From assembly GCF_032362555.1 (NCBI RefSeq), contig NC_083508.1, positions 11,809,001 to 11,873,000 on the forward strand: DNA of 64,000 bases, written 5' to 3'. Below the pieces are notes generated by a model. That model did no database searches, was not told where the DNA came from, and was given only the letters and a program-made list of their open reading frames with translations. Both the position numbers and the translations under genes were made by a program. Every line of letters begins with the position of its first letter. The first letter of the stretch is position 1. The DNA is from Amyelois transitella (Eukaryota > Arthropoda > Insecta > Lepidoptera > Pyralidae). This document shows, piece by piece, positions 45,601-53,617 of this stretch.

Positions 45601-48600
45601 AATTTGCACAAGCAGGTTTATCAGAACGCTTTTAGCGTTAAAAGAGACATAGGTAAATATGGGAATCTGGAATCGAAAGTAAGATTTAAACTCGCTAACT
45701 CTCACTTAAAACAATGCTCTTAGTTATAAATCCTACATACATACATATGGTCACGCCTATATCTCTTGCGGGGTAGACAGTGCCAACAGTCTTGAAAAGA
45801 CTGAATGGCCGCGTTCAGCTATAAATACTAACAGAATCAATTGCGCCCTTAGACTTAGCCCAGTCCAGGTACTGGGCTTCCAGAAAGTTGGCGCTGTCTC
45901 CGGTCAAGAAGGACTCGGCCCGCGACGACAGCTGCGACTGAAGCGTCAGGACGCTCTGAAAAATGTTTGCTTGTTTGTAAACTCTTTATTGCTCGCTTCA
46001 CATAAAGAATTACTTTTAACAAAATATAAAATTGTCATTGGATTTAGAAGGATATGTGCAATGACTCATCCCTATCGGGATTTCTTCCAGTCGATCTAAA
46101 TAAAATGTAAAATCAAGAACCAAAGGAGCAGCGCACATTAAAAGCGTTGAGGGTGCGTTACAATTATCAATTAATTACAAATTAATTAATGCTAAACATA
46201 CATAAACAAAATATATATAACCTAACATAAATATAAGTGAACTAAATTGCTAGATGCATCAGAAAACCGTATTTTGATAAGCTGGTTCTTTTAAATACAT
46301 ATTATCTATGTATGTTTATTTTATTTGGAGTATATATACATATACCTACTAGCGACCCCCCGGCTTCGCACGGGTGCAAAGCTGATACCAAAATATATTA
46401 CAAAATGTCTTTGAATTTTCGTTAACAGATTACATTAAATTTTTTACATTTTTAAGGTAAGATTTTCAATTTGGTCATGGATCATACCCAGGTCAGGTCA
46501 CGATTACTTATGTCACGGTATGATTTACAATTGGTGTCAATTGTAAATCATATCGAAGAAAATGACGCGCTCGGCCAATAGCAGCGAAGAGTCTAAATCG
46601 CGCAAATAAATATCACACGGATTGGAGCATAATGCAACCTCCGAGTCAACATCGTCTATCCTCCCCAGTCTTAGACACTGAGCTTGGTGGAAGATTTTCC
46701 CTTTGATGGCGGTCGAGCCGATTCATCGCTCCTGCTACAATACTACTAAGTACTCCTGTTTCTTTGTTTGCAAGGGCTAATCTTCGGAAATACTGAACCG
46801 ATAATGAAAATGCTTTCATCGTTAAAAAGGTACATCATGTGCGGGTGTTAAGGCTATGCATGTATGCATGCAGGCGGGCCACTAGTTTATTTATATTTTG
46901 CTTAGATTAACCGTGCCGTGTGGTTCTCGGCACAAATATAAAAAAGAATGGATGGATGTAGTAAAAAGCGACTAAGGGATAGGCTTATTTACTTAGGATT
47001 CCTCTTTCAGGCGATGAGCTAGCAACCTGTCACTATTTGAATCTCAATTACATCTTTTGATGACTGTTGACTATGTCTGCCCCGTACGGGATATAGACGC
47101 GATTATATGTTATGTAATGTTATGTATGTTTAGATTAACACATCAAATTGCGCAGTCACGGACAAATTAAACAATATTGTGTAATATATGATCTTATCGC
47201 TTTTGACTATTTTTGTTGGTATCAATACTAAGTATATATCATAGATAATATTATCTATAGTATTATATATCAGAGTCTTCCATAGCTATCATGGTTATTC
47301 GAATTCTTCATAATATCTTTGTTTATGGCTGACGTTATGATAACTGTTTAGTTAAGAGTGTTCCACAGATTGTCCATGTGATATAACCTACTACCGGTCA
47401 CCGATTAGGTATGTACCTACGTAGATTAGATTACTTAGGATTTAGAATATCCATTCGCTCTTGATACGTCGCATAATATCAAACAGGCAAAATGATTGAA
47501 GAGTTTTTATCTAAATAGAAAAAAAATGCCGTGTGGTTCCCGGCACCAATAGAAAAAGAATAGGATCACTCCATCTCTCTCCCATGGATGTCGTAAAAGG
47601 CGACTAAGGGTAAGCTTATTAATTTGGGATTCTTCTTTTAGGCGATGAGCTAGCAACCTGTCACTTTTTGAATCTCAATTCTATCTTAAAGCCAAATAGC
47701 TGAACGTGGCCTGAACGAGTCTTTACAAGACTGTTGGCTCTGTCTACCCCGCAAGGGATATAGACGTGATTATATGTATGTATGTATGTAAAAAAAAACA
47801 CCTCAGCGCAAGGGTGAACAATTTGTGACGACATCTCTAGGCCACACGTAACAAGCTGTGGCGATCAAACCTTGACTATCGCTCCCGCTACAAATTCTAA
47901 GCGCGAACGAAGGTTTCTATTGTCTGAAGAGAAACTTGTTATTCCTCTTTTTTTGGTTTACTTATAAGTACATGAACAGAGTCAAAAGGGGTGCAGCCCA
48001 GGTTCATCTCCAGAGAGGTGACGATGTAGCCAGGTTTACCGCCAAGAGGAAGCAGAATCGACTTAAAAAACGACTCTACATACACACATCTAAACACGTC
48101 TTTATCGCTTGCGGGGTAGACAGAGCCAACAGTCTTGAAAAGACCAAGTTATTTGGATTTGTAATTGAATTGCGATTCAAATAGAGTCAGGTTGCTAGCC
48201 CATTGCCAAAAAGAAGAATCTCAAGCTCATTAGCCTTTTCCGCAGTCGCCTTTAACGACATCCATGGAAAAGATATGGGGTGGTCCTATTCTAAAGTACC
48301 GTGAACCACACGGCATTGCAAGAAATTAAAGAGTGTAATTGTGAATTATAATTAACTAGAGGCCGCCCGCGACTTCGTCCGCATGGAAACCCTATCAATC
48401 CCGCGGGAACTCTGGGATAAAAAGTAGCCTATGTGTTATTCTGGGTCTTCAGCTACCTACATACCAAATTTCATGGTAATCGGTTCAGTAGTTTTTGCGT
48501 GAAAGAGTAACAAACATCCATACATCCATACAAACTTTCGCCTTTATAATAGTAGTAGGATTAACTTACGGCTGGATTCCATTGTTGGACAGTTCTCTGA

Positions 48601-48638
48601 GATATCTTCATCAAAGTTATAGGTCGAAATACAGACAT
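30651..48638 (-). CDS. 2-oxoglutarate dehydrogenase E1 component-like (paralogue type), mitochondrial
   Basis: Twenty-one exons on the minus strand: 48638-48570, 45955-45833, 44994-44910, 44504-44416, 43902-43764, 43269-43191, 41438-41262, 40677-40529, 39496-39411, 39039-38860, 38247-38067, 37344-37126, 36525-36317, 35579-35451, 34884-34763, 34568-34456, 33403-33216, 32621-32525, 32099-31907, 31615-31319 and 30750-30651. The sum is 3024 nt, or 1007 aa, with every phase matching. Exon 1 encodes a basic, hydroxyl-rich leader ([17 protein letters not shown]) fitting mitochondrial import. Thiamine-diphosphate E1 landmarks are present: HRGRLN (302-307), HGDAAF (399-404), [11 protein letters not shown] (432-442) and DEPMFTQP. 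The OGDH-type N-terminus ([17 protein letters not shown]) separates it from DHTKD1. The enzyme family decarboxylates 2-oxoglutarate in the TCA cycle. Several usually invariant stretches differ ([13 protein letters not shown] instead of the usual HNE form; QHRG for PHRG), so I read it as a diverged paralogue. Exon 2 and 17 donors are GTTAGT. Confidence 0.92.
30838..31020 (+). mobile_element. Helitron-like element (H1), 5'-truncated copy of a tandem pair
   Basis: Lacks the first about 30 bp but is otherwise nearly identical to the copy that follows directly (31021-31228), ending GTCGCGGGCGGCCTCTA. Lies in OGDH-like intron 20. Confidence 0.8.
31021..31228 (+). mobile_element. Helitron-like element (H1), full copy
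   Basis: Starts ATCCTACTACTATTATAAAG and ends with a hairpin-prone CGGACGAAGTCGCGGGC then GGCCTCTAGT. The TC start, CTAG end and AT target are the Helitron pattern. It matches the inverted copy at 48357-48565 essentially base for base. Confidence 0.8.
31650..31747 (+). mobile_element. tRNA-derived SINE (S2), 3' part
   Basis: CTGATTGGCCTGGGTCTTGG, ATGTTTATCTATG, ATCGTTGAGTTAGTATCTCG and TAACACAAGTTTCG. It starts 30-40 nt upstream of exon 20's acceptor, read on the minus strand. Confidence 0.65.
32179..32357 (-). mobile_element. Element H3, copy 2
   Basis: Nearly identical to 843-1027: ACTAGCGACCCGCCCCGGCT, ATACATAAAAACCTTCCTC, ATCCGTTGCGTAATTTTAA, ACTATGTAGTGAAG. Confidence 0.65.
32928..33200 (+). 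mobile_element. TATG-tailed SINE (S1) beside OGDH-like exon 17
   Basis: Full copy: GCCGTGTGGTTCCCGGCACC to a TATGTATGTATG tail. The tail ends about 17 nt from the exon 17 donor at 33215. Confidence 0.8.
33421..33575. repeat. Interspersed repeat R5
   Basis: AAAATGCTGCAGTGTAGTTT, CGCTTCTTCTACACATGCG, GGAAGCGGTAGTAC and TTTTGAAAATAAATCTATTC: the inverted form of 12597-12745. Confidence 0.65.
33714..33925 (+). mobile_element. Helitron-like element (H1) in OGDH-like intron 16
   Basis: AATCCTACTAATTTTATAAA to AGAAGTCGCGGGCGGCCTCT then AGT. Slightly diverged from the 31021 copy. Confidence 0.75.
34130..34310. repeat. SINE-like repeat S3 fragment
   Basis: CGTGAGGAAACCTGCACATT, GGTTACGGAGGTCAGACGGG and AATCTGACTCACTCAATCCA match other S3 copies in inverted order. 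Confidence 0.5.
34672..34713 (+). repeat. H3 element terminus
   Basis: TTGCACCCGTGCGAAGCC then GGGGCGGGTCGCTAGTT is the inverted GC-rich end of the elements at 843 and 32179. Confidence 0.5.
35030..35230. repeat. SINE-like repeat S3 fragments in OGDH-like intron 14
   Basis: GATTACTAACCGATGC, GAGGAAACCTGCACATTCAG and, further right, CTGGTGGAAGATTTC with GAATCATCGCTTCCGCTAC, a pair also seen near 46685-46735. Confidence 0.4.
35590..35760. repeat. SINE-like repeat S3 fragment in OGDH-like intron 13
   Basis: TTGCGGAGGTCAGACGGGAG, TCTGATTCACCCAATCCGGG and CCGAGCTCCTCTCCAGAGTG are S3 words. The rest of the intron to 36316 shows nothing I recognise. Confidence 0.5.
36757..36893 (-). mobile_element. 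TATG-tailed SINE (S1) with internal deletion
   Basis: CATACATACAGTCACGTC at one end and AGAACCACACGGCA at the other, with the middle third missing. OGDH-like intron 12. Confidence 0.65.
37565..37715. repeat. Interspersed repeat R5-type fragment
   Basis: Shares TTGACGTCAACCAATGTTGT and GAAACCAAAAGATATGACAA with the inverted fragment at 15120-15205 and, less well, 39560-39640. Confidence 0.5.
37740..37835 (-). pseudogene. Diverged partial copy of OGDH-like exon 11
   Basis: The nucleotide run CAGTAAGGGAGCTCCTTGCG and the following about 70 bp align with the end of exon 11 (CAGTAAGGAGAGCTCCTGGC at 38072 onward). In the minus-strand reading frame both end PYCS, and TT-P and R residues line up. 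It lies in intron 11 and has lost the conserved NNQIG block, so as read it could not replace the exon. Confidence 0.55.
37872..38048 (+). mobile_element. 5'-truncated RTE LINE end with 12-bp target duplication
   Basis: Encodes the RTE C-terminus ([22 protein letters not shown]) and ends in ATGT repeats. AAGACGCTAAAT flanks it exactly at 37860-37871 and 38049-38060. It inserted in OGDH-like intron 11, within 20 nt of the exon 11 donor. Confidence 0.85.
38440..38650 (+). mobile_element. Helitron-like element (H1) in OGDH-like intron 10
   Basis: AAATTATAAATGCGTAAATT to GACGAAGTCGCGGGCGACC then TCTAGT. Confidence 0.75.
39178..39396 (+). mobile_element. TATG-tailed SINE (S1) beside OGDH-like exon 9
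   Basis: GCCGTGTGGTTCCTAGCACT to ATATAGACATGATTATATG. The tail lies about 11-14 nt from the exon 9 donor at 39410. Confidence 0.75.
39520..39735. repeat. Interspersed repeat R5 copy
   Basis: TAATAATTGTC, AGTTTCACAACATAGGTTG, CCGCTTCCAAGGCG and CACTGCAGCATTTTC. A 25-bp-scale repeat containing TTGTCAATTTT and CACCCCTGTA follows to about 39890. Confidence 0.55.
40110..40388 (+). mobile_element. Helitron-like element (H2), copy 2
   Basis: TTATATTATAAAGCTGAAGA, TTTGTTTGTTTGAACGCG, CACGCTGCAACTATTAGG and GGACAAAGTCGCGGGAACAG then CTAAG. Homologous to 14740-15003. Confidence 0.65.
40425..40507. repeat. R5 tail with short TTCTA repeat
   Basis: GTGACGTCAATAAGTGATAC and TTTTGAAAATAAATCTATTC as in 33421-33575, directly next to the exon 8 donor at 40528. 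Confidence 0.5.
40731..40813 (+). mobile_element. TATG-tailed SINE (S1), 3' fragment
   Basis: CTGAACGTGGCCATTCAGTC, TTTTCAAGACTGTTGGCTC and GACGTGACCATATGTATG. Confidence 0.65.
41014..41240 (-). mobile_element. TATG-tailed SINE (S1) beside OGDH-like exon 7
   Basis: CATACATACATATAATCACG to GTCGGGAACCACACGGCC. The head ends about 21 nt from the exon 7 donor at 41261. Confidence 0.75.
41861..41884. repeat. TCTA microsatellite
   Basis: Five to six TCTA units. A poly(T) run of about 30 nt lies nearby at 41464-41494. Confidence 0.8.
41890..42147 (-). mobile_element. TATG-tailed SINE (S1) in OGDH-like intron 6
   Basis: CATACATACATATAGTCACG to GGGAACCACACGGCAC, near full length. A LINE-tail-like stretch with CAATGGCGGACTTATCCC and GATCTCTTCCAGTCAACC follows (42150-42290). 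Confidence 0.75.
42382..42712. mobile_element. MITE with 21-bp perfect inverted ends
   Basis: AGATCGGAATAGGTAGATTG then A at 42382-42402 is exactly complementary to 42692-42712. The direct repeat GTTATTAGTA lies at 42371-42380 and 42716-42725, close to a 10-bp target duplication. The 331-bp element has no open frame of note. OGDH-like intron 6. Confidence 0.7.
43394..43548 (-). mobile_element. TATG-tailed SINE (S1), 3' two-thirds
   Basis: CATACATACATATGGTCACG to CCCATCGCCTAAAAAAAAC. The head is missing. Confidence 0.7.
44630..44740 (-). mobile_element. TATG-tailed SINE (S1), 3' fragment in OGDH-like intron 3
   Basis: ATATAATCACGTCTATATCC, CTTGCGGGGTAGACAGAGCC, GGCCACGTTCAGCTG. Confidence 0.65.
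45060..45395. mobile_element. SINE-like repeat S3, long copy in OGDH-like intron 2
   Basis: TAGTCCCGGTTACATCCTCA, GGTGAGGAGCCCGGGATATG, CCGTCTGACCTCCGTAACC, GTCTGAATGTGCAGGTTTCC and GGTGGGATTCGAACCTGTGC. The last is the complement of a tRNA B box, so the right end is probably the 5' head. Confidence 0.65.
45732..45820 (-). mobile_element. TATG-tailed SINE (S1), 3' fragment beside OGDH-like exon 2
   Basis: CATACATACATATGGTCACG to GAATGGCCGCGTTCAGCT. Its right edge is 12 nt from the exon 2 donor at 45832. Confidence 0.7.
46350..46760. repeat. Mixed short repeat remnants in OGDH-like intron 1
   Basis: An H3 terminus (GCGACCCCCCGGCTTCGCAC) at 46350-46382, and the pair GGTGGAAGATTTTCCC with GAGCCGATTCATCGCTCC at 46685-46735, which recurs near 35165-35220, 24770-24800 and 47860-47890. 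Confidence 0.4.
46912..47131 (+). mobile_element. TATG-tailed SINE (S1) in OGDH-like intron 1
   Basis: GCCGTGTGGTTCTCGGCACA to GATTATATGTTATGTAATG, with an internal deletion. Confidence 0.7.
47527..47790 (+). mobile_element. TATG-tailed SINE (S1), full copy
   Basis: GCCGTGTGGTTCCCGGCACC to GGGATATAGACGTGATTATA and three TATG units. Confidence 0.8.
48072..48314 (-). mobile_element. TATG-tailed SINE (S1)
   Basis: CATACACACATCTAAACACG to GTGAACCACACGGCATTG, with an internal deletion. Confidence 0.7.
48357..48565 (-). mobile_element. Helitron-like element (H1) at the OGDH-like exon 1 donor
   Basis: The inverted form of 31021-31228: it starts ACTAGAGGCCGCCCGCGAC and ends CTACTATTATAAAGGCG-complement. 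Its 5' end abuts GTAAGTTA of the exon 1 donor, so it inserted about 6-8 nt inside intron 1. Confidence 0.8.
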
Positions 48639-49020
48639 TGTGCATGTTCAGCCAAATCGATTCTTTAACTTTTGATCAATTTCTAATACTAATAGGTTTG
48701 TTTTTTTATATATAAATTAATAATTTTTCTTACAGTTACTATAAAAAAATAAATAAGGTTACAAAAAAAATTTGTAAATCTTTGATAAAAATATTTTTGT
48801 TATATTGACATTTCCAGAAGTAATATAATGACAGAAGAAAAAAAACACATTTTTAAAGGAGGTCGTTTTATATACATATATTATGTATTTTTCTTTTAAA
48901 ATAAGTTCAAAGTTCCATTTTCTCTGTGTATGCGCTAATCTCAGAAATTTATAGACGGATTTTGTTGGAAACAGCGTACTTATACTGAGAAAGGTTTAGG
49001 TATATCTATAAATGCGTAAC
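48639..49020 (-). promoter_or_regulatory. Upstream region of the OGDH-like gene
   Basis: AT-rich sequence immediately upstream of the start ATG at 48638. It must contain the 5' UTR and promoter. No TATA box or initiator could be called with confidence. Confidence 0.35.
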
Positions 49021-49290
49021 GTGCCGTGTGGTTCCCGGCACTAATATAAAAAAGAATGGGACCACTACATCTCTTTCTCATGGATGTCGTAAAAGGCGAC
49101 TAAGAGAAGGGCTTATAAACTTGGGATCCTTTTTAGGCGATTAGCTAGCAACCTGTCACTATTTGAATCTGAATTCTATCATCAAGCCAAACAGCTGTAC
49201 GAGGCGCTTCAGTCTTTACAAGACTGTTGGCTCTGTCTACCCCACAAGGGATATAGACGTGATTATATGTATGTATGCATGTATGCTTAA
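49021..49290 (+). mobile_element. TATG-tailed SINE (S1)
   Basis: GCCGTGTGGTTCCCGGCACT to GTGATTATATGTATGTATG. Near full length, intergenic. Confidence 0.8.
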
Positions 49291-50397
49291 CTTGCAATTT
49301 AAAAGACTGACTTAAAAAGACTTTCTCTCTGAATTTAAATCGCTTTATCCGTTTGTGACGTGTTTCATCCGATGATGCCAAAGACAAACAGACAGCCACA
49401 AATACACGTCAAACTTAAAACTTATTTTTCCGTCGAGGATAGGAATCATCTCTTACAATAACTATACCTAGTACATAAAACAATTTGAAAGGATAAAAAT
49501 AGCTTTATTAATCAGTACATATAATATTACTATCACAATCAGTTGTAACGTGATCTTTATCAAAATGGTCACGTTATTTACAGATAAAAAACAAGCAATC
49601 AAATTGATTTTAATATAATAATTCACTCACTCTTCTTAACCATTAAAAAACCTTTACTAAATATATAAAAATTCCTTTACTAAGGTGTCCACCTGTTTAG
49701 AGATATGAGGAAATATTGTCTACATAAAAAAATATGTAGATGAGTTTCGGTTTTTTTCTATATCCATGTCAAATTTTTAAAATTATCAGTATTTAACACA
49801 TTATTTTTTATGTGTCCCTAATCCAATGAACACTAATATATAACTAAGTTTTGTTTATGATGCATACGAAGCTAACAAAAAATAAATTGTTACTAGTGTA
49901 ATTCAATGATTGTGTCATTACGAAGTAATCGCAAGGTCAGGGTTATTACGTAGACTTAGGTAGATAACACATTTCACACTTATTTCAATACGAATACATA
50001 TATCTGAGATAACATATAACATCGTTTTTATAATATACGAAACAGGAAATGCCATAATAAACTATAAATAGTTTAGAATTGGAATGTTAAGAGTTGTTTA
50101 TGGTAGAAATTGATTTTAAGGTATGTAAATAGTGAACGCTTATCATTTATAGTCACATAAAATTTTTACTAAGCAGTGGCAAAATTTTAATTACATAATT
50201 AACATGGTTGCTCACAGCCAGTTAAAAAATACAAATATTAAATCCATGAAACTGACTAACAACGTATTGCTTTAAATACATCATTAGATGATCTTATCCC
50301 AATAACAATAATTAAAATCTATATGGCTTAGCCAATTGATTTCTCTTAGCTTTTTGATCACTTCATGAAAAACTTACGGTGATTAATACTAAGTACC
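49291..50397. other. AT-rich spacer between the OGDH-like promoter and the DIRS element
   Basis: I see no exon or repeat family here. Part of it is the former 3' flank of the SWEET gene, now displaced by the DIRS insertion. Confidence 0.4.
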
Positions 50398-50448
50398 TTA
50401 ATAGCGACATTTTACCTGAAAATAAAATGTTTATTAAACATACTTACC

Positions 50449-50625
50449 TTATTCGAAGCTTATTATATGAGAGAGGGGCAGCTATTTCCGGTCCTAGTAC
50501 TAGTCTTGACTTCCGGTTTAGGTCCACGCATCCCTCCTTCCGTCTCCTACCACGCCTCCCCCCACCAAGCGACACTAGCGCCACCACAGGCAGTTGGATT
50601 TTGAAGTCCAATATTTTCCTCATTG
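50449..50625 (+). repeat. DIRS left inverted terminal repeat
   Basis: Starts TTATTCGAAGCTTATTATAT and ends TATTTTCCTCATTG. It is complementary to 54935-55111 over its whole length, as far as I can see by eye. Confidence 0.9.
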
Positions 50626-50659
50626 AGTAGTTTTTATAACACCAGGTAGATGTATAAAC

Positions 50660-50765
50660 TAAGCTTCGAATAAGGTAAGTATGTTTAATAAACATTTTAT
50701 TTTCAGGTAAAATGTCGCTATTAAACAGTACTGTACCGTTATTCGAAGCTTATTATATGAGAGAT
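50660..50765 (+). repeat. DIRS internal complementary region
   Basis: 50660-50724 is the inverse of the element's left outer end (50398-50462). 50721-50765 is the inverse of the right outer end (55086-55129). They overlap at TTAA (50721-50724). In known DIRS elements this region templates joining of the two ends during circle formation. Confidence 0.9.
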
Positions 50766-51024
50766 TTGTCTATTATCGCCTGGTGGTCGCTAGGGAACGT
50801 CAATGTGATCAAAAAGACTTTAAAGTCATCGAATCTATATTTTTATTAAAATATAGGTAGATGGTATAGGTGCCAGCAGTGACGAGGCATAGGTGATTAT
50901 TAATGTTTTATTGTAAATCAACACATTGTTACTATATGTAGACAAATATATAAATTATAACAAACAAAATTATAAAAAGAAAATATGAAATCTGAGCATA
51001 TGATTTTCTAATTTAGTGTATTAA

Positions 51025-52000
51025 TCAATCATCTGTAGGAGTAAACAAAGCGGAAATAGAGTGAGCATGTGCTGAGGAGGGTGTTAACTCTCTCCGATAA
51101 AATCTAAAGAACGTATTAGCAGATTTCCAGTTTCCCCTGGAAAGTATGTCTTCCAGTTGGAAATTTTCTATCCAACTCTTAGATGCAACAGCTGATCTCA
51201 GACTTCCTGGAGTGGCTTCTATTCCCGCGTCATTAAGTAGTTTCTTCACCCAGCCTCCGATAATTGTACGCGAAGCGGGTTTAGGGGTTCCTGTTATGGT
51301 TACAAAAAGACAATCACTTTTAGCCCGGGATCTTCGTTCTTGCGTAAGGGCAATTAGATGTTTTAGGGCCAGTATACTGGACAGAGTAGGTTATTCTCCT
51401 CATTCGGCATCCATTTCCAATTGGATTGTCGTCTTTTATCGGTATCGGTTTTAGAGCCGAAGGCAGGTGTGAAAATTATTGCATCTTCTGACACTGAGTA
51501 GTATTCAGGTGAAATTCTTAGTAATGTGAGGTCATGCACTCGTCTTCCTGAACAGAGTAGAAGAATGGTTGCTGTTCTTTTTGCTGCCTCTAATATCTCA
51601 GATTGACCGGTCGCCTTTATGCTCAAAAAGCGAATGAGGATATCCGTATCCCAAATGGGTGGTTTACTAAGTCTAGGGGTCGCTAAAGCAACGGCTTTTA
51701 GCACTTGCTTTACCAGGCTATTAGAGCTTAACTTCTCTTGGCCTTCTGGGTTGACAAATGTAGAAATAGCAGATTTATGGACAAGAATAGTGCTAAGTGA
51801 GAGCTTTTCTTTTTGGTGTAAGTCGGCTAGGAAACGCGCGAAATCAGATCCCGATGGATTATACATATCAATACCTTGTTCCTTTGCCCACTTTATCCAT
51901 CTCTTCAATGCGGGCCGATAAGTGTTAAGCGTGGACCTACGCCAACTTGATGACAGCAATTCACGTTGTTCTGTTGACCAATTGGTTAAGTGTTGACTCC
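51025..52000 (-). pseudogene. DIRS tyrosine recombinase, frameshifted
   Basis: Core-binding part: SSWRRSTLNTYRPALKRW and following helices. Catalytic box I: SGRRVHDLTLLR. Box II region with the final tyrosine: GNWKSANTFFRFYRREL. The reading frame changes near 51375, just after LLCPV, and the C-terminal part continues in another frame to the stop at 51025. This family cuts and rejoins DNA through a 3'-phosphotyrosine and inserts circular element DNA. Reading upstream of about 52000 in this frame is not recombinase sequence. No methyltransferase domain could be assigned. Confidence 0.8.
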
Positions 52001-52078
52001 ACCCCCACATTTCCATATCTCCTAAGTCATTTCTAATGCTTTGGATAGAGGTAGTCCTGTCAATAAGTCTATCAGAAC

Positions 52079-53617
52079 TTAGCGTAGATTTATTACGATG
52101 AAGGGGGCAGTCAGATAATTCGCTGATGCGTTGTTCAGATGTGATGGAGGAAACACCCATGCTAGGTGGTAAGTCCATGTTTTGTTGAATGCATCGTGAA
52201 CTTGCGCTCTGTCGAGCAATGTGTAGGGAACTACGTGAGCCCGACGTGATGTGAGTAGATCGATTACCAGATAGCCCCACTTTTTGAACACCTTCAGAGT
52301 CATAGCAGATTGAAGGTGAAGCCATACTGGGGAGGGTGCACCCCGTGACAGACAGTCTGCTTTGCAGTTGAAACTTCCTGAGATGTGGTAAATATTCAGG
52401 TGAATATAGTTGAGTAGTTGAATTGCTGTTAAGCAAGTAAGTTTTATCAGGGCTGTGGATTTCGTTCCCCCTTCCTTGCGGAGGTAGGAAACTGTTTCGG
52501 TGTTTCATTTCATGGCCAAGGTCGTAGAGTTCAGGTGCCGACCGTGATCTTTTAATGCATTGATAATAGCGAGCATTTCCTTCGAATTGTAGTGGAGATG
52601 CTGCTGGTTCGGTAACCATGTACCTTTGAGCAAGTCCAGAGCGAATGTTGTCTGGTTGCGTAATAATGCTCGATCCTGATTTACTAAAAGGAAGTCGTTT
52701 AGATACACTAGTACTAGAGTTCCTTCGTTTTTCAGTTGTTGTGCGATCCAATTCGCCATTGTTGCAAACACTTTTGGAGCAGAACTGATCCCGAAGGGCA
52801 AGCAGACCATTTGTAGGAGCTGATTGCAAAAAATTAGCCATAGGAACCGTCTGTGACTCCTGGCGATAGGTAAGTGGAAGTAGGCGTGATGAAAATCGAT
52901 ATTCATCATCCAGTTGCCTGATTGAATGAAATTTGGTACCTTTTGAATGTTTATAAGTCTGAACTTTCCCGGACAAACAAATTTGTTCGGGTTTTTTAGG
53001 TTGAATATGGGCCTTGACGTGCCGTCGCCTTTGGGGCATGGAAATATTGTCGACACAAAGCTGGGTGTAGACTTTACCGTTTCCAATACTTTGTTTTGCT
53101 CTAAAAGCTTTTTTATAATGGCAGCAGCTTCGCCTATGTTTCGAGTTTGACGTCGGAAACTTGGCATTCTCGGTGTAGGCCTTGATCGAAGTGGTATTCG
53201 ATAGCCTTTTAACATGTTGAGGATGTGAGGCGGCGCCCCTCGATCCTGCCAGTGACGAGGAAACAGACTGAGCTGACCGGCACGGAAGGCCTGAGAAGAG
53301 TCAGTATCTTTTATTTGAGTCTCTCCTATCCCGGCGGGATGAGGGAGAGAAGGATCTGTTACTCCTGGGTTTGTCCTTGGGTCCTTGTCCTGGGTTTCCT
53401 CTTTGACTCTTATTTTTTTCCTGAAAGGAATACTCTTTTGTCTTCTTTGACTGTGTACCTTTTTGCTGGCTGAATTGAGGCTTTTTCTGGGTTGTGCCAT
53501 GCGCTGATGTCCCGGGACCGTTCTGCGGAGCAGAGTTGCGATCCCTGGTTTTCTGCCAGAAGACTTTCCTGATGCCGCCAGCTTTTTCCAAAGCGGAGCT
53601 AAATCTTTCAGTTTCAA
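52079..53617 (-). pseudogene. DIRS reverse transcriptase / RNase H, internally deleted
   Basis: RT fingers and palm are recognisable: FNLKNPNKFV, NIDFHHAYFHLP, CLPFGISSAPKVF and VYLNDFLLV. The last should read YxDDxLL, so a catalytic aspartate is replaced by asparagine. Sequence then jumps from LDLLKG to HYNSKEMLAI (RNase H), skipping roughly 150-200 residues of thumb and RNase H catalytic core. An in-frame TGA at 52505-52507 follows. After it the frame continues with RNase H and tether-like sequence including CKADCLSRG and KVFKKWGYLVIDLL. It overlaps the gag-like frame. Confidence 0.85.

Noticed and set aside
52001-53039. N-terminal half of a 558-codon minus-strand open frame
   Set aside because: It is an out-of-phase reading of the DIRS RT/RNase H region; only the part below about 52000 is recombinase.
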